From CAZYVU01 sp964651435 (lineage in GTDB: Bacteria > Desulfobacterota > Syntrophorhabdia > Syntrophorhabdales > CAYQXL01): DNA of 64,000 nt. The DNA lies in the NCBI GenBank assembly GCA_964651435.1, contig CAZYVU010000012.1, positions 13,570-77,569 of the forward strand, given 5' to 3'. Below the pieces are notes generated by a model that had not been told where the DNA came from, did no database searches, and worked only from the letters and a program-made list of their open reading frames with translations. Positions 31,660 through 40,709 of the stretch are shown here, in pieces (position 1 is the first letter of the stretch; each line of letters opens with the position of its first letter). The position numbers and the translations under genes are program-made.

Positions 31660-34356
31660 ATGAACGAGATCACTGTCGTCATTGACGGTCGAACCCTGAA
31701 AGCGCGAAGGGGCCAGACCGTCCTCGAGGTTGCGCTGGAAAACGGTATCGATATACCTTTCCTCTGCTATCATCCCAGGATTTCCAAGACCGGTGCCTGC
31801 AGGATCTGCCTGGTCCGTGTGGATAACAGGATGCTCAGGGCGTCCTGTGTGGAGCCCGCCGTAGACGGTATGACGGTGGTAACGGAGGACGAGGGCATCA
31901 TCGCCATGCGGAAATGGATCCTGGAGCTGCTTCTCTCCGACGGCGACCATAACTGCCTCTATTGTGATGCAAGCGGCGACTGCCTCCTCCAGCGATACGT
32001 AACGCGCTACGATGTGAAGCCGCCGGTTGGAAAGCCGCTCAGGGAGAGGACCGTTGACCTGGAGTCGAGTAACGCCCTCAAGCGGAACGAGTACCGTTGC
32101 ATTCTCTGCCAGAGATGCGTAAAGGCCTGCAAGGAGATCCAGGTTTCCAACGTCTGGGGTTTCAGCGAAAGGGGCTTCGAAACGCGCCTAATAGCCGACG
32201 ACGACAAGTTGATTGGTGAATCGAGTTGTGTCAAGTGCGGGACCTGCGCCCAAATGTGCCCCACGGGGGCGCTGACCCTGCAGCCTGTCCTGGGCAGGGG
32301 CCTCCACTGGGAGCTCAAAAAGGAGTCATCGATATGCATTTATTGCGGCGTAGGCTGCAAGATTGACTTCTACACGAACAGCCAGGGGCAGCTCGTCAAG
32401 GCCATGGGTCACCAGGACGGCCCCAACCTGGGTCAGCTCTGCGTCAAGGGCAGATTCGGCTTTGACTTCGTCCAGAGCCCGAAGCGTCTTACAACCCCTC
32501 TGATAAAGAAGGGCGGTGTTTTTAAGGAGGCGACGTGGGATGAGGCCCTTGATCTCGTGGCGGCAAAGCTATCGGAGATAAAGAAAGACCATGGTGCCGA
32601 CGCCATAGGGGCACTTGCCTCGGCGAAGTGCACCAACGAAGAGAACTACCTGCTTCAGAAATTCGTTCGTTCCGTCATCGGTACCAATAATATAGACCAC
32701 TGCGCCCGCCTCTGACACAGCTCAACCGTCGCCGGTCTGGCGACTGTGTTCGGTTCCGGTGCAATGACCAATTCCATCCGCGAGATACCGCTCTCCGCAG
32801 GCTACCTGGTCATCGGCTCCAACACGACGGAGAATCACCCCGTTATGGGTTCTATGATTAAAAACCAGGTCATCAACCACGGCAAAGGGCTCGTAGTGGT
32901 CGATCCCAGAAGGATTGAGCTTGCAAAATATGCGAACTACTACTTTCCCATCAACCCGGGTACAAACATCGCAATCCTGAACGGCTTTATGCACGTCATC
33001 GTGAAGGAAGGACTTTACGATAAGGAATATGTCGATTCGCGGTGTGAGAGCTTCGATGAGCTTGCGAAGGTTCTCGAAAAGTATACCCCGGCCTACGTGG
33101 CTGAAATCTGCGGGCTCGACAAGCCGCAGGACATTGTCGATGCCGCCCGGTTCATGGCCGCAATGAAGCCTATGGCGCTTTACTATTCCATGGGGATAAC
33201 ACAGTTTGTGTCGGGCGTGAATGGCGTGAAATCGACGGCAAACGTGCAGATGTTGCTTGGCAACCTTGGGGTGGCCGGCGGCGGCGTCAACCCGCTGCGC
33301 GGACAAAACAACGTCCAGGGCGCCTGCGATATGGGGGCCCTGCCGAACGTGTTTACCGCCTATCAGCCGGTGACGACGGAAGAGAACAAGGCGAAGTTCG
33401 AGAAGGCCTGGGAGGCCTCCGGTCTATCCGCAAAACCCGGCCTGACCTTGATGGAGATGTTTAACCAGGCTATTGCGGGAAATGTGAAGGCCATCTTCGC
33501 CATGGGAGAGAACCCTGTCGTTTCGGACCCGAACCAGCACCATGTAATCGAGGCCTTGCAGTCCCTCGAGCTCTTCGTGGTTCAGGACATTTTCCTCACT
33601 GAGACGGCCCAGTATGCCCATGTGGTGCTGCCCGGCGCAGCCTTCCTCGAAAAGGAGGGCACGGCCACCAATACGGAAAGGCGGGTCCAGCCCATGCACA
33701 GGGTTCTTCCGCCGCCGGGAGAGGCGAAGGATGACTGGTGGATCGTCACCGAGTTGGCGAAGAGGATGGGGGCCCAGTGGAGCTACGGCAAGGCCCAAGA
33801 CATATTTGAGGAGTTGAGGGCGGTGACGCCTTCCTACGCAGGCATCACATATGAAAGGATCGAGAAGGAGCTCTTGCAGTGGCCCTGCCCGACGGAAGGG
33901 CACCCGGGTACACAATACCTGCACAAGGACCGGTTCACGAGAGGGCTCGGCCTCTTTACCGCCGTTGAGTACACGCCGCCTGCCGAGGGAACGGACGTCG
34001 AGTACCCGCTCATACTGACGACCGGCCGCCTGCTGGATCATTTCCATACGGGAACGATGAGCCGCAACTCACGGATCCTTGACGAGAATGTTCCCGAAGG
34101 ATACATAGAGGTAAGCCCAAACGATGCCAGGAACCTGAACATCGAAGACGGCGAGGTTGTATCCGTCTCATCGAGGCGGGGCAGCATTCGAATCAAGGCG
34201 AGGGTGACGGAAAAGACGAAACCGAACGTCGTCTTTGTCCCCTTTCATTTCTTCGAGGCTTGTGCCAATGTCTTGACGAACGATGCCTTGGATCCTCTCT
34301 GTAAGATACCGGAATACAAAGTTTGCGCCTGTAAGGTTGAGAAGATAGCGCCGTAA
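31660..34356 (+). CDS. fdhA: Formate dehydrogenase alpha subunit, selenocysteine-containing
   Basis: 898 aa if the TGA at 32713-32715 is read as selenocysteine (residue 352). The context DHCARL-Sec-HSSTVAGL is the Mo/W-bisPGD active site of formate dehydrogenases, and a SECIS hairpin follows at once. The N-terminus is NuoG-like: [2Fe-2S] (C36, C47, C50, C63), a CLYCDASGDC cluster site, two [4Fe-4S] (CILCQRC, CVKCGTC), then CIYCGVGC for the Mo domain. It interconverts formate and CO2 in the cytoplasm (no signal peptide). Its electron partners are probably NuoEF-like proteins encoded elsewhere, since none adjoins it. A GGGAG site precedes the ATG. Confidence 0.93.
32713..32751 (+). promoter_or_regulatory. 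SECIS element for selenocysteine insertion
   Basis: Directly after the TGA the RNA can fold with an outer stem ACACA/TGTGT (32715-32719, 32745-32749) and an upper stem GTCGCC/GGCGAC (32728-32733, 32739-32744) closing the loop GGTCT (32734-32738). GGUCU is the SelB-binding loop of E. coli fdhF, and the 18 bases between the UGA and the loop are the same number as in E. coli. Confidence 0.92.
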
Positions 34357-34390
34357 AATACGGCCAAAAACATGACGAAGGAGGAGGGGT

Positions 34391-35209
34391 ATGGCGAACA
34401 AACCGGTTGAAATCGTACAGCTCGCGGGGGATGCGGGCAAGTACAAAGCAAATCTGACAGCGGGTAACTATCTTGTACGTGCATTCATGGCGGGGCTATT
34501 CATTGCCGTCGGTGGTGCGCTTGCCACAGTCTGTTCAACGGGCACGACGGTGCCGGGCATCAAATCGCTCATATCGGGAACGGTTTTCCCTGTGGGCCTC
34601 ATAACGATTGTCTTGACAGGCATGTCGCTCTTCACGGGTGACACGATGCTGATCCCCATGGCGGTTTTCCAGAAGAAGTCAACATGGGCCAAGGTGTTTA
34701 ACGCGTGGTTCTGGGTCTACATTGGAAACTTTGTAGGATCTATCTTTTGGGCATACCTCATGTCGGTGGGTCCTTTGAGCAAGGGCGGCCTGCCGGAGGT
34801 GACCGCCTTTGGTCAGAACGCCATTACCATCGCCGAGGCTAAGGTGTTACCCTATATGGCGGCCGGCGGTGCCGGACTGTGGTCTGCGTTCATGAAGGGC
34901 ATTGCCTGCAACCTTCTGGTGAACGTGGCCATTCTGCTCGCTATTGCATCAAAGAACATGATCGGAAAATTCTTCGGCATTTGGTTTCCCATTATGGCAT
35001 TCGTGTCGTCGGGGTTTGAACACAGTGTAGCCAATATGTATTTTATCCCTGCAGGAATGATGGTCGGCGCCAACGTAACATGGGGACAGTTCATTTACTG
35101 GAATCTTATCCCCGTCACCATCGGGAACATAGTCGGCGGCTTCATCTTCATCGGCGCGGTTTACTACTGGTCCTTCAAGAAGGAGCTTTCCAGCATGTCG
35201 CCGACATAG
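34391..35209 (+). CDS. focA: Formate/nitrite-type channel (FocA family)
   Basis: 272-aa membrane protein with six predicted helices and the family segments MSLFTGDTMLIPMAV and SSGFEHSVANMYFIP, the latter including the pore His. It starts 34 bases after fdhA with a strong GGAGGAGG site and is surely cotranscribed, so formate is the likely substrate: export of formate made by FdhA, or import for oxidation. The family also carries nitrite and hydrosulfide, but the context argues for formate. Confidence 0.92.
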   Translation: MANKPVEIVQLAGDAGKYKANLTAGNYLVRAFMAGLFIAVGGALATVCSTGTTVPGIKSLISGTVFPVGLITIVLTGMSLFTGDTMLIPMAVFQKKSTWAKVFNAWFWVYIGNFVGSIFWAYLMSVGPLSKGGLPEVTAFGQNAITIAEAKVLPYMAAGGAGLWSAFMKGIACNLLVNVAILLAIASKNMIGKFFGIWFPIMAFVSSGFEHSVANMYFIPAGMMVGANVTWGQFIYWNLIPVTIGNIVGGFIFIGAVYYWSFKKELSSMSPT

Positions 35210-35226
35210 TCCGGCCGGGAGAAGAG

Positions 35227-35285
35227 GCGGTCACCTCTCGATCCGGCGAAAGGATCGAGCGAGGGGCAAAGGGTAGGGTGACCGC
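35227..35285 (+). other. Structured 3'-untranslated element downstream of focA
   Basis: A 9-bp perfect outer repeat (GCGGTCACC at 35227-35235 with GGTGACCGC at 35277-35285) encloses an 8-bp perfect hairpin (CTCGATCC/GGATCGAG, loop GGCGAAA at 35245-35251) and a purine-rich strand GAGGGGCAAAGGGTAG. It lies between the focA stop and its terminator. It matches no riboswitch class that I can recall. Confidence 0.45.
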
Positions 35286-35299
35286 GCACCAAGGAACAT

Positions 35300-35340
35300 A
35301 TAAGGGGTTGCGATCGGTGATTGCAACCCCTTATTCTTTC
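35300..35340 (+). terminator. Rho-independent terminator after focA
   Basis: A perfect 12-bp stem (ATAAGGGGTTGC/GCAACCCCTTAT) with an 11-base loop is followed by TCTTTC. It ends the fdhA-focA unit about 90 bases after the focA stop. Confidence 0.8.
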
Positions 35341-35369
35341 ATGGTTGGCATGATGCGGCGCCGGCCTGC

Positions 35370-35714
35370 CTAAGGACCTCTGCCGTAATCGTCTTCCACC
35401 CTGACGATGTCGTCCTCTCCGAAGTAGTCTCCGCGCTGGATCTCGACGAAGACAAGATCTCCGGGACCCACACTTTCGACCCTGTGCAGGACCTCCACGG
35501 GAATGGTAATACCGTCTCCCGGCCCCAGGAAGATGTCAACGCCGTCGAGTGTAACCTTCGCTTTTCCCCTGATCACTTCCCAGCGCTCGTTTCGCCTAAA
35601 ATGCTTCTGGTAGCTCAGGCGCCGGCCGGGGGCCACCTCGATGCGTTTCACCTTGAAGTCGGGGGCATCGTGAAGGACAAACCATTTTCCCCAGGGGGGG
35701 CTGCCTGACTCCAT
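35370..35714 (-). CDS. Cupin, mannose-6-phosphate isomerase type II-like
   Basis: 114-aa single cupin domain. RLSYQKHFRRNERWEVIRGKA and GDGITIPVEVLHRVES carry the usual His/Glu metal motif, and the sequence resembles the C-terminal isomerase part of bifunctional mannose-phosphate enzymes. A stand-alone mannose-1-phosphate guanylyltransferase lies at 46.7 kb, so the two could act in one GDP-mannose route. It follows the symporter gene by two bases. Confidence 0.78.
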   Translation of the reverse strand: MESGSPPWGKWFVLHDAPDFKVKRIEVAPGRRLSYQKHFRRNERWEVIRGKAKVTLDGVDIFLGPGDGITIPVEVLHRVESVGPGDLVFVEIQRGDYFGEDDIVRVEDDYGRGP

Positions 35715-35716
35715 AC

Positions 35717-37081
35717 TCAGGTTCCTCCTTTCCGTGCCGAGACGTAACCCGCACCCATGACAAGGGCCGCAAAGGCAGTGACGGGCCAGATGGGGTGCAG
35801 TGCCTTGTGGAAGCCGGTGATGAAGGAAAGAAGAACGATAACAATGGTTCCCGCAAGGGTTGTAAATGCATAGCCGCTTCTAATCTTTATTCCTGTCCAG
35901 CCGAGGAATACGGTGTATACGATAGCGCTCAGAAAGACGGCAAGCCATGTGACCTCGCGAAGGATCTCCTTGACAAAAAATCCCAGCAGGAGCGAGACGG
36001 CCCCGATGAGGAGCGTTGTGAGGCGGGATACAACGAGGAGGATGCGGTCATCGGTGATCTTGAGCCCGGGGGCTATGTACCCCTTCACGGCAAGGGTCGT
36101 CGCTCCCATGAGAAAGGGGCTTCCCGAGCTCATGAGAGGTGCCCACATGCTGATCAAGAACGGGATGGCGACGAAAGGAGGCAATAGGCCAAGAAGGGAA
36201 GGCATGGCGCTGAGCGAGGGAATGTTCGGAAAGATGTGCCTGGCGACGATGCCCGACAGTGCGGCCATGACGACGACGGGAATGGCCAGAATGTTTCCGA
36301 TGAGAATGCCTCTCTTGCCGTCGGCCATGGTGCGGGCCGAGGATGCGGTGTTGATGACGGGTTGCGCCAGGACGCCGAGGGTAAAGTTGATAAAGGCCCA
36401 GCTCAGTGCCTGGGCCGGCCCAAGGTCGCCGAAGATGGTAAAGTAGTGTCCCTCATTGGACATGGCCGTGAGGGAGCCCGTGTTCGCTATAACATAGATG
36501 CCGCCCACAAAAATGCCCACGAAGATGGCGGCGATATGTATGAGGTTCGTGTAGGCCGTTGCGGTAAAGCCGCCCATGACGTTATAGAGGGTAAACACGA
36601 GAGCCGTCAGGACCATGCCCCACTGAAAGGAAACCTGCCCTTGCAAAATTACGGAGAGGATTGCGCCCCCGCCGACGATCTGCATGGTCACCACCCAAAC
36701 GGAGAAGAGAAGCTGCATGAGACCGGCGAGACGGGCCGTTTTTCGGTCGTATAGGTTGCCGACGACGTCGAGGATGGAATAGGTCTTCCGTGTCGCAAGG
36801 ATGCGCTGGAGAAGAAGGGCCGTGACACACATGGCTACCCAAACGCCCATTTGGAACCAGAGGGCGCTCATGCCGTGAATGTAGGCACCCTGGGCCATGC
36901 CCACGATGGAGACGCCCCCTATCCAGGTTCCCGCCACGAGGACGGAGATGAGGGTGCCCGAGAGCTCCCTGGAGGCAAGCAGGTATGCCTCGGATGATCG
37001 CGAACGCCTTGTTACCAGGATGCCCGTAAGCCAGAGAATGGCGATGTAGACGAGAATGGCAACAAGATATGCCGTCTTCAC
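35717..37081 (-). CDS. Sodium:solute symporter (SSS family)
   Basis: 454-aa membrane protein with about 12-13 helices. AGTWIGGVSIVGMAQGAY, GGFTATAYTNLIH and the N-terminal YLLASRELSG match the SSS/pantothenate-proline-type fold (LeuT-like). Na+ would drive uptake of an organic solute. It lies between a crotonase-family gene and a cupin gene, and the substrate cannot be inferred; an organic acid taken up for degradation is one option. Confidence 0.85.
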   Translation of the reverse strand: MKTAYLVAILVYIAILWLTGILVTRRSRSSEAYLLASRELSGTLISVLVAGTWIGGVSIVGMAQGAYIHGMSALWFQMGVWVAMCVTALLLQRILATRKTYSILDVVGNLYDRKTARLAGLMQLLFSVWVVTMQIVGGGAILSVILQGQVSFQWGMVLTALVFTLYNVMGGFTATAYTNLIHIAAIFVGIFVGGIYVIANTGSLTAMSNEGHYFTIFGDLGPAQALSWAFINFTLGVLAQPVINTASSARTMADGKRGILIGNILAIPVVVMAALSGIVARHIFPNIPSLSAMPSLLGLLPPFVAIPFLISMWAPLMSSGSPFLMGATTLAVKGYIAPGLKITDDRILLVVSRLTTLLIGAVSLLLGFFVKEILREVTWLAVFLSAIVYTVFLGWTGIKIRSGYAFTTLAGTIVIVLLSFITGFHKALHPIWPVTAFAALVMGAGYVSARKGGT

Positions 37082-37084
37082 TAA

Positions 37085-37843
37085 CTATCTCTTCTTGCTG
37101 AAGAATTCGTCGAGGCGCTGTTTAAAAAGCGGTTTGGCGGCGAAGCGGGCTACGTAATGTTTTTCCCTATCGAGGTGCCCCTCAAGTCCGCCGTAAAGGG
37201 CCCGGTTGACGAGCTCCTTGAAGGGCGCCACCGTCTCCATGGGCAGGGCCTTAAGGCTTTTGAGAAGCTCGCCGAGGCGCCCCTCCATCTCTTCGTTACT
37301 GCATACGATGTTGACAAGGCCGAGGTCCTTCGCCTCAGCCATCGTGATGTTGCCGGACAAGAGGTAGTATTCGCTGAAACGCTTGGCGCCGACTATGCGC
37401 GGCAGAAGTATGCTGCCGCCCCCGTCGGGCGTCAGCCCGATTCTCCGGTACCCCATATTCATGACGGCCGATGCCGAGGCAATGGTCAGGTCACAGGCAA
37501 GAGAAAGTCCGACCCCTGCACCAACAGCCACTCCTTCGATGACGGCAACAACGATGGCACCAATGTTCCGTATCAGCTTGATGCTTCGGTGCAACACCTC
37601 CGCCTCGCTGTCTATGAGAGACTCTGCGTCGTCGGCGGACCTGAAGGCAAGGATGTCGCCTCCCGAACAGAAAGCCTTGCCGGCTCCGCGGATTACAACG
37701 ATACCCGCCCCCCTTTTCTGTGCGTCCGTCAGGGCCGCGTAAAGCCCGTCGAGTAGCTCCTGGTCCATTGCATTCTTCTTTTCCGGTCTATTAAGGGTAA
37801 TTGTAAAGATACCATCGTCAAAGATCGTTTCTACGGCAGCCAT
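37085..37843 (-). CDS. Enoyl-CoA hydratase/isomerase family protein
   Basis: 252 aa, crotonase fold. The oxyanion-hole segments AFCSGGDILAF and VAVGAGVGLSLACD are present. The two Glu used by true enoyl-CoA hydratases are absent (the GGGxEL Glu is Gly, and the second position is Arg). An Asp in LTPDGGGS sits where PaaG-type delta3-delta2-enoyl-CoA isomerases have their single catalytic acid. An isomerase role is therefore more likely than hydration. It starts a unit with the symporter and the cupin. Confidence 0.85.
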   Translation of the reverse strand: MAAVETIFDDGIFTITLNRPEKKNAMDQELLDGLYAALTDAQKRGAGIVVIRGAGKAFCSGGDILAFRSADDAESLIDSEAEVLHRSIKLIRNIGAIVVAVIEGVAVGAGVGLSLACDLTIASASAVMNMGYRRIGLTPDGGGSILLPRIVGAKRFSEYYLLSGNITMAEAKDLGLVNIVCSNEEMEGRLGELLKSLKALPMETVAPFKELVNRALYGGLEGHLDREKHYVARFAAKPLFKQRLDEFFSKKR

Positions 37844-37910
37844 TGGCGCAAACCTCCCTTTAGAAATGTAAGAGTATCGAGGAACGTTTGAAATGAGACC
37901 ACAGAGGGCA

Positions 37911-38762
37911 TCAGGCGGTAAATGTGCTGCCTACAGAGGCGTAGAAGCACCGGTCACCCAGCTCGGTCATGAGCCGGTGGGCGACAGAAACACCTGTGCA
38001 GTGTGCCACACCGAGATGGGCTATATCCATCTGTTTGAGCGAAGTCACGGAGGCCGCGACCTGCTCCTCACCGCTCATGCCCAGGTGTGTGCCGCCTATG
38101 ACAGCGAGAAACCTGTCAACTTTCAGCGTATCCCGGACGTAAGCCAGCGTGTTGACAATGCCGGCGTGTGCGCAGCCCATGAGAACGACGGTGCCCCGCT
38201 CCGTATTGAGAATCAGGGCCTGATCGTCAGGCACATCATCCCAGACAAAGACATCACCCCGCTTCGCGTGAAAGCGATCTTCACCCCTCTCGAAGTCCGA
38301 TATCCTGGGGATCTCGCCCGTCATAAACACACCGGGGGCCAGTTCGCGGAACTGCCGGCTGAGGTCAAAGGATGCGCCGAGGGATTCGAGCATCATGCGA
38401 CGGTGAGGCATGCCGATGAACCTGCGGGTACCACCTTCGCCCTCCTTGGGAATTCGAAACTTCTTGTCGAATACGGCGGGGTGCGCATAGACGGTCACTG
38501 GAGAGGCCGCTTCGACAGCGACAGGTAGGCCGCCCGTATGGTCGTAATGACCGTGGCTCAGCACGACAGCCCCTATGTGGTCCAGGCTTTTTTTGAAGAG
38601 GAGTGCATTGTGAAGGATTCCGTAGCCCGAGCCGGTGTCGAAAAGGTAGCTGCCATGGCTCGTTTCCACGTAGGCCGCAAACCCGTGCTCTCCTACCCCG
38701 CGCAGATTTCCCACCACGTTGTCGCACAGAATGGTGATCTTCAACTCTTTGATGGTGTCCAT
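37911..38762 (-). CDS. MBL-fold hydrolase, dihydropterin/RFA-P synthase-like
   Basis: 283 aa. The metal motif SHGHYDHTGGL is near residue 70, with further ligands in MGCAHAGIVNT and GGTHLGM. The overall layout matches the MBL subfamily often annotated as methyl-dihydropterin ribofuranosyl-aminobenzene phosphate synthase-like, widespread in anaerobes. The true substrate is unknown. It has its own start region and is 67 bases from the crotonase-family gene. Confidence 0.8.
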   Translation of the reverse strand: MDTIKELKITILCDNVVGNLRGVGEHGFAAYVETSHGSYLFDTGSGYGILHNALLFKKSLDHIGAVVLSHGHYDHTGGLPVAVEAASPVTVYAHPAVFDKKFRIPKEGEGGTRRFIGMPHRRMMLESLGASFDLSRQFRELAPGVFMTGEIPRISDFERGEDRFHAKRGDVFVWDDVPDDQALILNTERGTVVLMGCAHAGIVNTLAYVRDTLKVDRFLAVIGGTHLGMSGEEQVAASVTSLKQMDIAHLGVAHCTGVSVAHRLMTELGDRCFYASVGSTFTA

Positions 38763-38909
38763 AATCTATCGTCCGTTCCTTTATATTCAACCATTGGGAA
38801 AGAATTTGCAAGAAATTTGTAGCCTCTCACCCGGCCTGGGGCGCGAAAAAAATGGATTGGCGTGGACCGCGGTCCAGGTAAGAGGATTCGGTATACAATC
38901 AAGCAAAAA

Positions 38910-38933
38910 AAGGGGAGGCCTTTGCCTCCCCTT
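38910..38933 (-). terminator. Rho-independent terminator of the 531-aa secreted protein gene
   Basis: On the minus strand AAGGGGAGGC and GCCTCCCCTT form a 10-bp stem with a 4-base loop followed by TTTTT. It lies 22 bases after the stop codon. The stem core GGGGAGGC is the same as in the terminator of the paralogous gene at 40.7 kb. Confidence 0.85.
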
Positions 38934-38955
38934 GAGTGCCAGGCAGAGAAGACTG

Positions 38956-40551
38956 CTACTTGAATGCCGCCTTGCGGCAATTATAGGACGCATGGCCACC
39001 CGCCGACAGGTACCCGGATGCCTCGAGCATGAGCTGTCCGGTCGGGCTCTCGATGCGGATGTAACCCCAATCCCTTTTGCCCACCTGGGCGGTGTCCATG
39101 AACTTGAAGAAGACCTTGTAGCCCGGCATAATGAAGTTATATTTGCCGATGCCTGCGCCTTCGATGGTATCGAAGGGAATGTTTCGGGTTCCGTTCACGT
39201 AGTCGGGATTGTCGCTGCAGAAAGACTGGGTCAGTTCGGTCAGCGTGAAGCGGTTGTTTGCGCCCCACTGGACCGTCAGGACGTTGGGCTTCGCCTCGTA
39301 GTCGCAGTGCAGGTTAATGGCGTAGTCCACGAACATGGTCTTCTTGGTAGGCGCATACTTGCCCCAGAGCTTACCGCCGCCGCCCATGGTGCAGCATTCA
39401 CAGCCGGGAACGGGCGGGTGAAAGAGCTTGTTGGCCAAAAACTGCCATACCAGGTTGTACGACTCCTGTGGAATCGTCACCGGGGGGGTATTCACATTCC
39501 ACGTATGGTAGCCCATGGACTGAATAATGCCTTTTCCGCGAGGGAAGTAGAAGTTGGCGTAGGCATGAATGCTAACGGGCAGTAAGGTGTAGGGGTCTAA
39601 TGCCGGATACTGGAGGCTGTCCAGGAGCGTGGTACCCTGGAACGGCGAGGGGGTGTCGGACACCATGGCACCGTAGCTCTCCGTGTAGATCGGAACGCTG
39701 AGAGGACCGGAATACTGGCCTATGAAGGTTGCTTCCGGATGGACCGTGAACGGGTACGTGGTGTCGACCGCTGCGTTGTTGTAAATGTACATCCAGCCCT
39801 GAACGTCCAGGAAGGTCCACACCAGATCGTACTGGCTGATGTCCGTGTAGATAAGCTCTCCGCCTCTCTCAGAAACGAACTCCTCGAAAAAGGGGCTCAT
39901 GAGGGGCGTAAAAGGCGGGTCAATGTATCCCTCCCAGCCGGAGCAATCGTCCACCACTACCCCGTAGCTGAAGAGCATCGCCGGGTTCGTCTGAACCTGG
40001 GCGGTGGTGGCAACCTCGTAGCCGGTGCCGTAGGGTATTCCCATCTGGTTGAGAAGAAGATCCGTCTTGTCATAGAGTCGCTGGAGCGGCGGTGATACTT
40101 CATCGGTGGGCTGGATAACCAGGATTTTCGGCACCAGGCTTACGCGTACAACCTCGTTCCAGGTGAAGGCGGCCGTAAGGGTGTCCCACTCAACTGTAGG
40201 AAACGCGGCCAGAACGTCTGCAGGGATGGGAGACAGGACGACGAAGGGGCCGCCTCTGTAATAGCATCCGCCGGGACAGAAGTCGGTGAACAGAAGGGCG
40301 TTGCCTGCGTCCGCAGGAAGGGACTCATCCTCCACAATGCGGAAAAAGGTTATGCCCTTCCGCGACAACATGTGAAGGAGTCCGTAAACCTTTACATCCA
40401 GCGCCCCGGCATCGTACTGTTTATCATCGACAGGGATGACGACGGCGCCGACGGGAAACGTGCGGCTCTCAAAGCTGTCTGCTGCCAACGCCGAGCCTGC
40501 ACACAAAACCATCAGGAATAAGCCTATGACGAAAATGCCTACCTTTTTCAT
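38956..40551 (-). CDS. Secreted protein of unknown function, paralogue 1
   Basis: 531 aa with a clear signal peptide (MKKVGIFVIGLFLMVLCAGSALAA, cut near 24). The N-terminal half (SRTFPVGAVVIPVDD, PKILVIQP, VVVDDCSGWEGYIDP) and the C-terminal 140 residues (CECCTMGGGGKLWG, INLHCD, CSDNPDYVNG) are shared with the neighbouring 821-aa protein, which has Ig-like repeats in between. Six or more Cys in the mature part suggest disulfides. The C-terminal domain resembles the post-COAP-1 type seen in other secreted proteins. It is probably periplasmic or on the cell surface; function is unknown. Confidence 0.8.
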   Translation of the reverse strand: MKKVGIFVIGLFLMVLCAGSALAADSFESRTFPVGAVVIPVDDKQYDAGALDVKVYGLLHMLSRKGITFFRIVEDESLPADAGNALLFTDFCPGGCYYRGGPFVVLSPIPADVLAAFPTVEWDTLTAAFTWNEVVRVSLVPKILVIQPTDEVSPPLQRLYDKTDLLLNQMGIPYGTGYEVATTAQVQTNPAMLFSYGVVVDDCSGWEGYIDPPFTPLMSPFFEEFVSERGGELIYTDISQYDLVWTFLDVQGWMYIYNNAAVDTTYPFTVHPEATFIGQYSGPLSVPIYTESYGAMVSDTPSPFQGTTLLDSLQYPALDPYTLLPVSIHAYANFYFPRGKGIIQSMGYHTWNVNTPPVTIPQESYNLVWQFLANKLFHPPVPGCECCTMGGGGKLWGKYAPTKKTMFVDYAINLHCDYEAKPNVLTVQWGANNRFTLTELTQSFCSDNPDYVNGTRNIPFDTIEGAGIGKYNFIMPGYKVFFKFMDTAQVGKRDWGYIRIESPTGQLMLEASGYLSAGGHASYNCRKAAFK

Positions 40552-40653
40552 TCTTTTCCCCCTAATTTAGCATTAATATCCCCGTTCACCAAAGGGAACA
40601 TAAAACACTACCTATAATCCTTATCTATTATGAGAAAATTTGCAAGCTTTTTT

Positions 40654-40688
40654 TTAAAAAAATTGGGGAGGCACGCTTGTGCCTCCCC
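40654..40688 (-). terminator. Rho-independent terminator of the 821-aa secreted protein gene
   Basis: On the minus strand GGGGAGGCAC/GTGCCTCCCC form a perfect 10-bp stem with a 4-base loop, followed by AATTTTTTT. It lies 22 bases after the stop. Confidence 0.9.
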
Positions 40689-40709
40689 TGGAAGCCTCTG
40701 CAAAGGGTC

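Noticed and set aside
31549..31950. 133-codon minus frame in the fdhA promoter region
   Set aside because: It runs antisense into the conserved [2Fe-2S] part of FdhA and would cover the fdhA promoter. It has no ribosome site or homology.
32713..32745. fdhA as a pseudogene or two separate genes because of the internal TGA
   Set aside because: The TGA is at the known Sec position, the frame continues through the Mo domain, and a SECIS hairpin with the GGUCU loop follows.
38860..38900. Possible operator around GGACCGCGGTCC before the terminator region
   Set aside because: The short palindrome is real, but it lies downstream of the secreted-protein gene and far upstream of the MBL gene on the minus strand, with no promoter near it.
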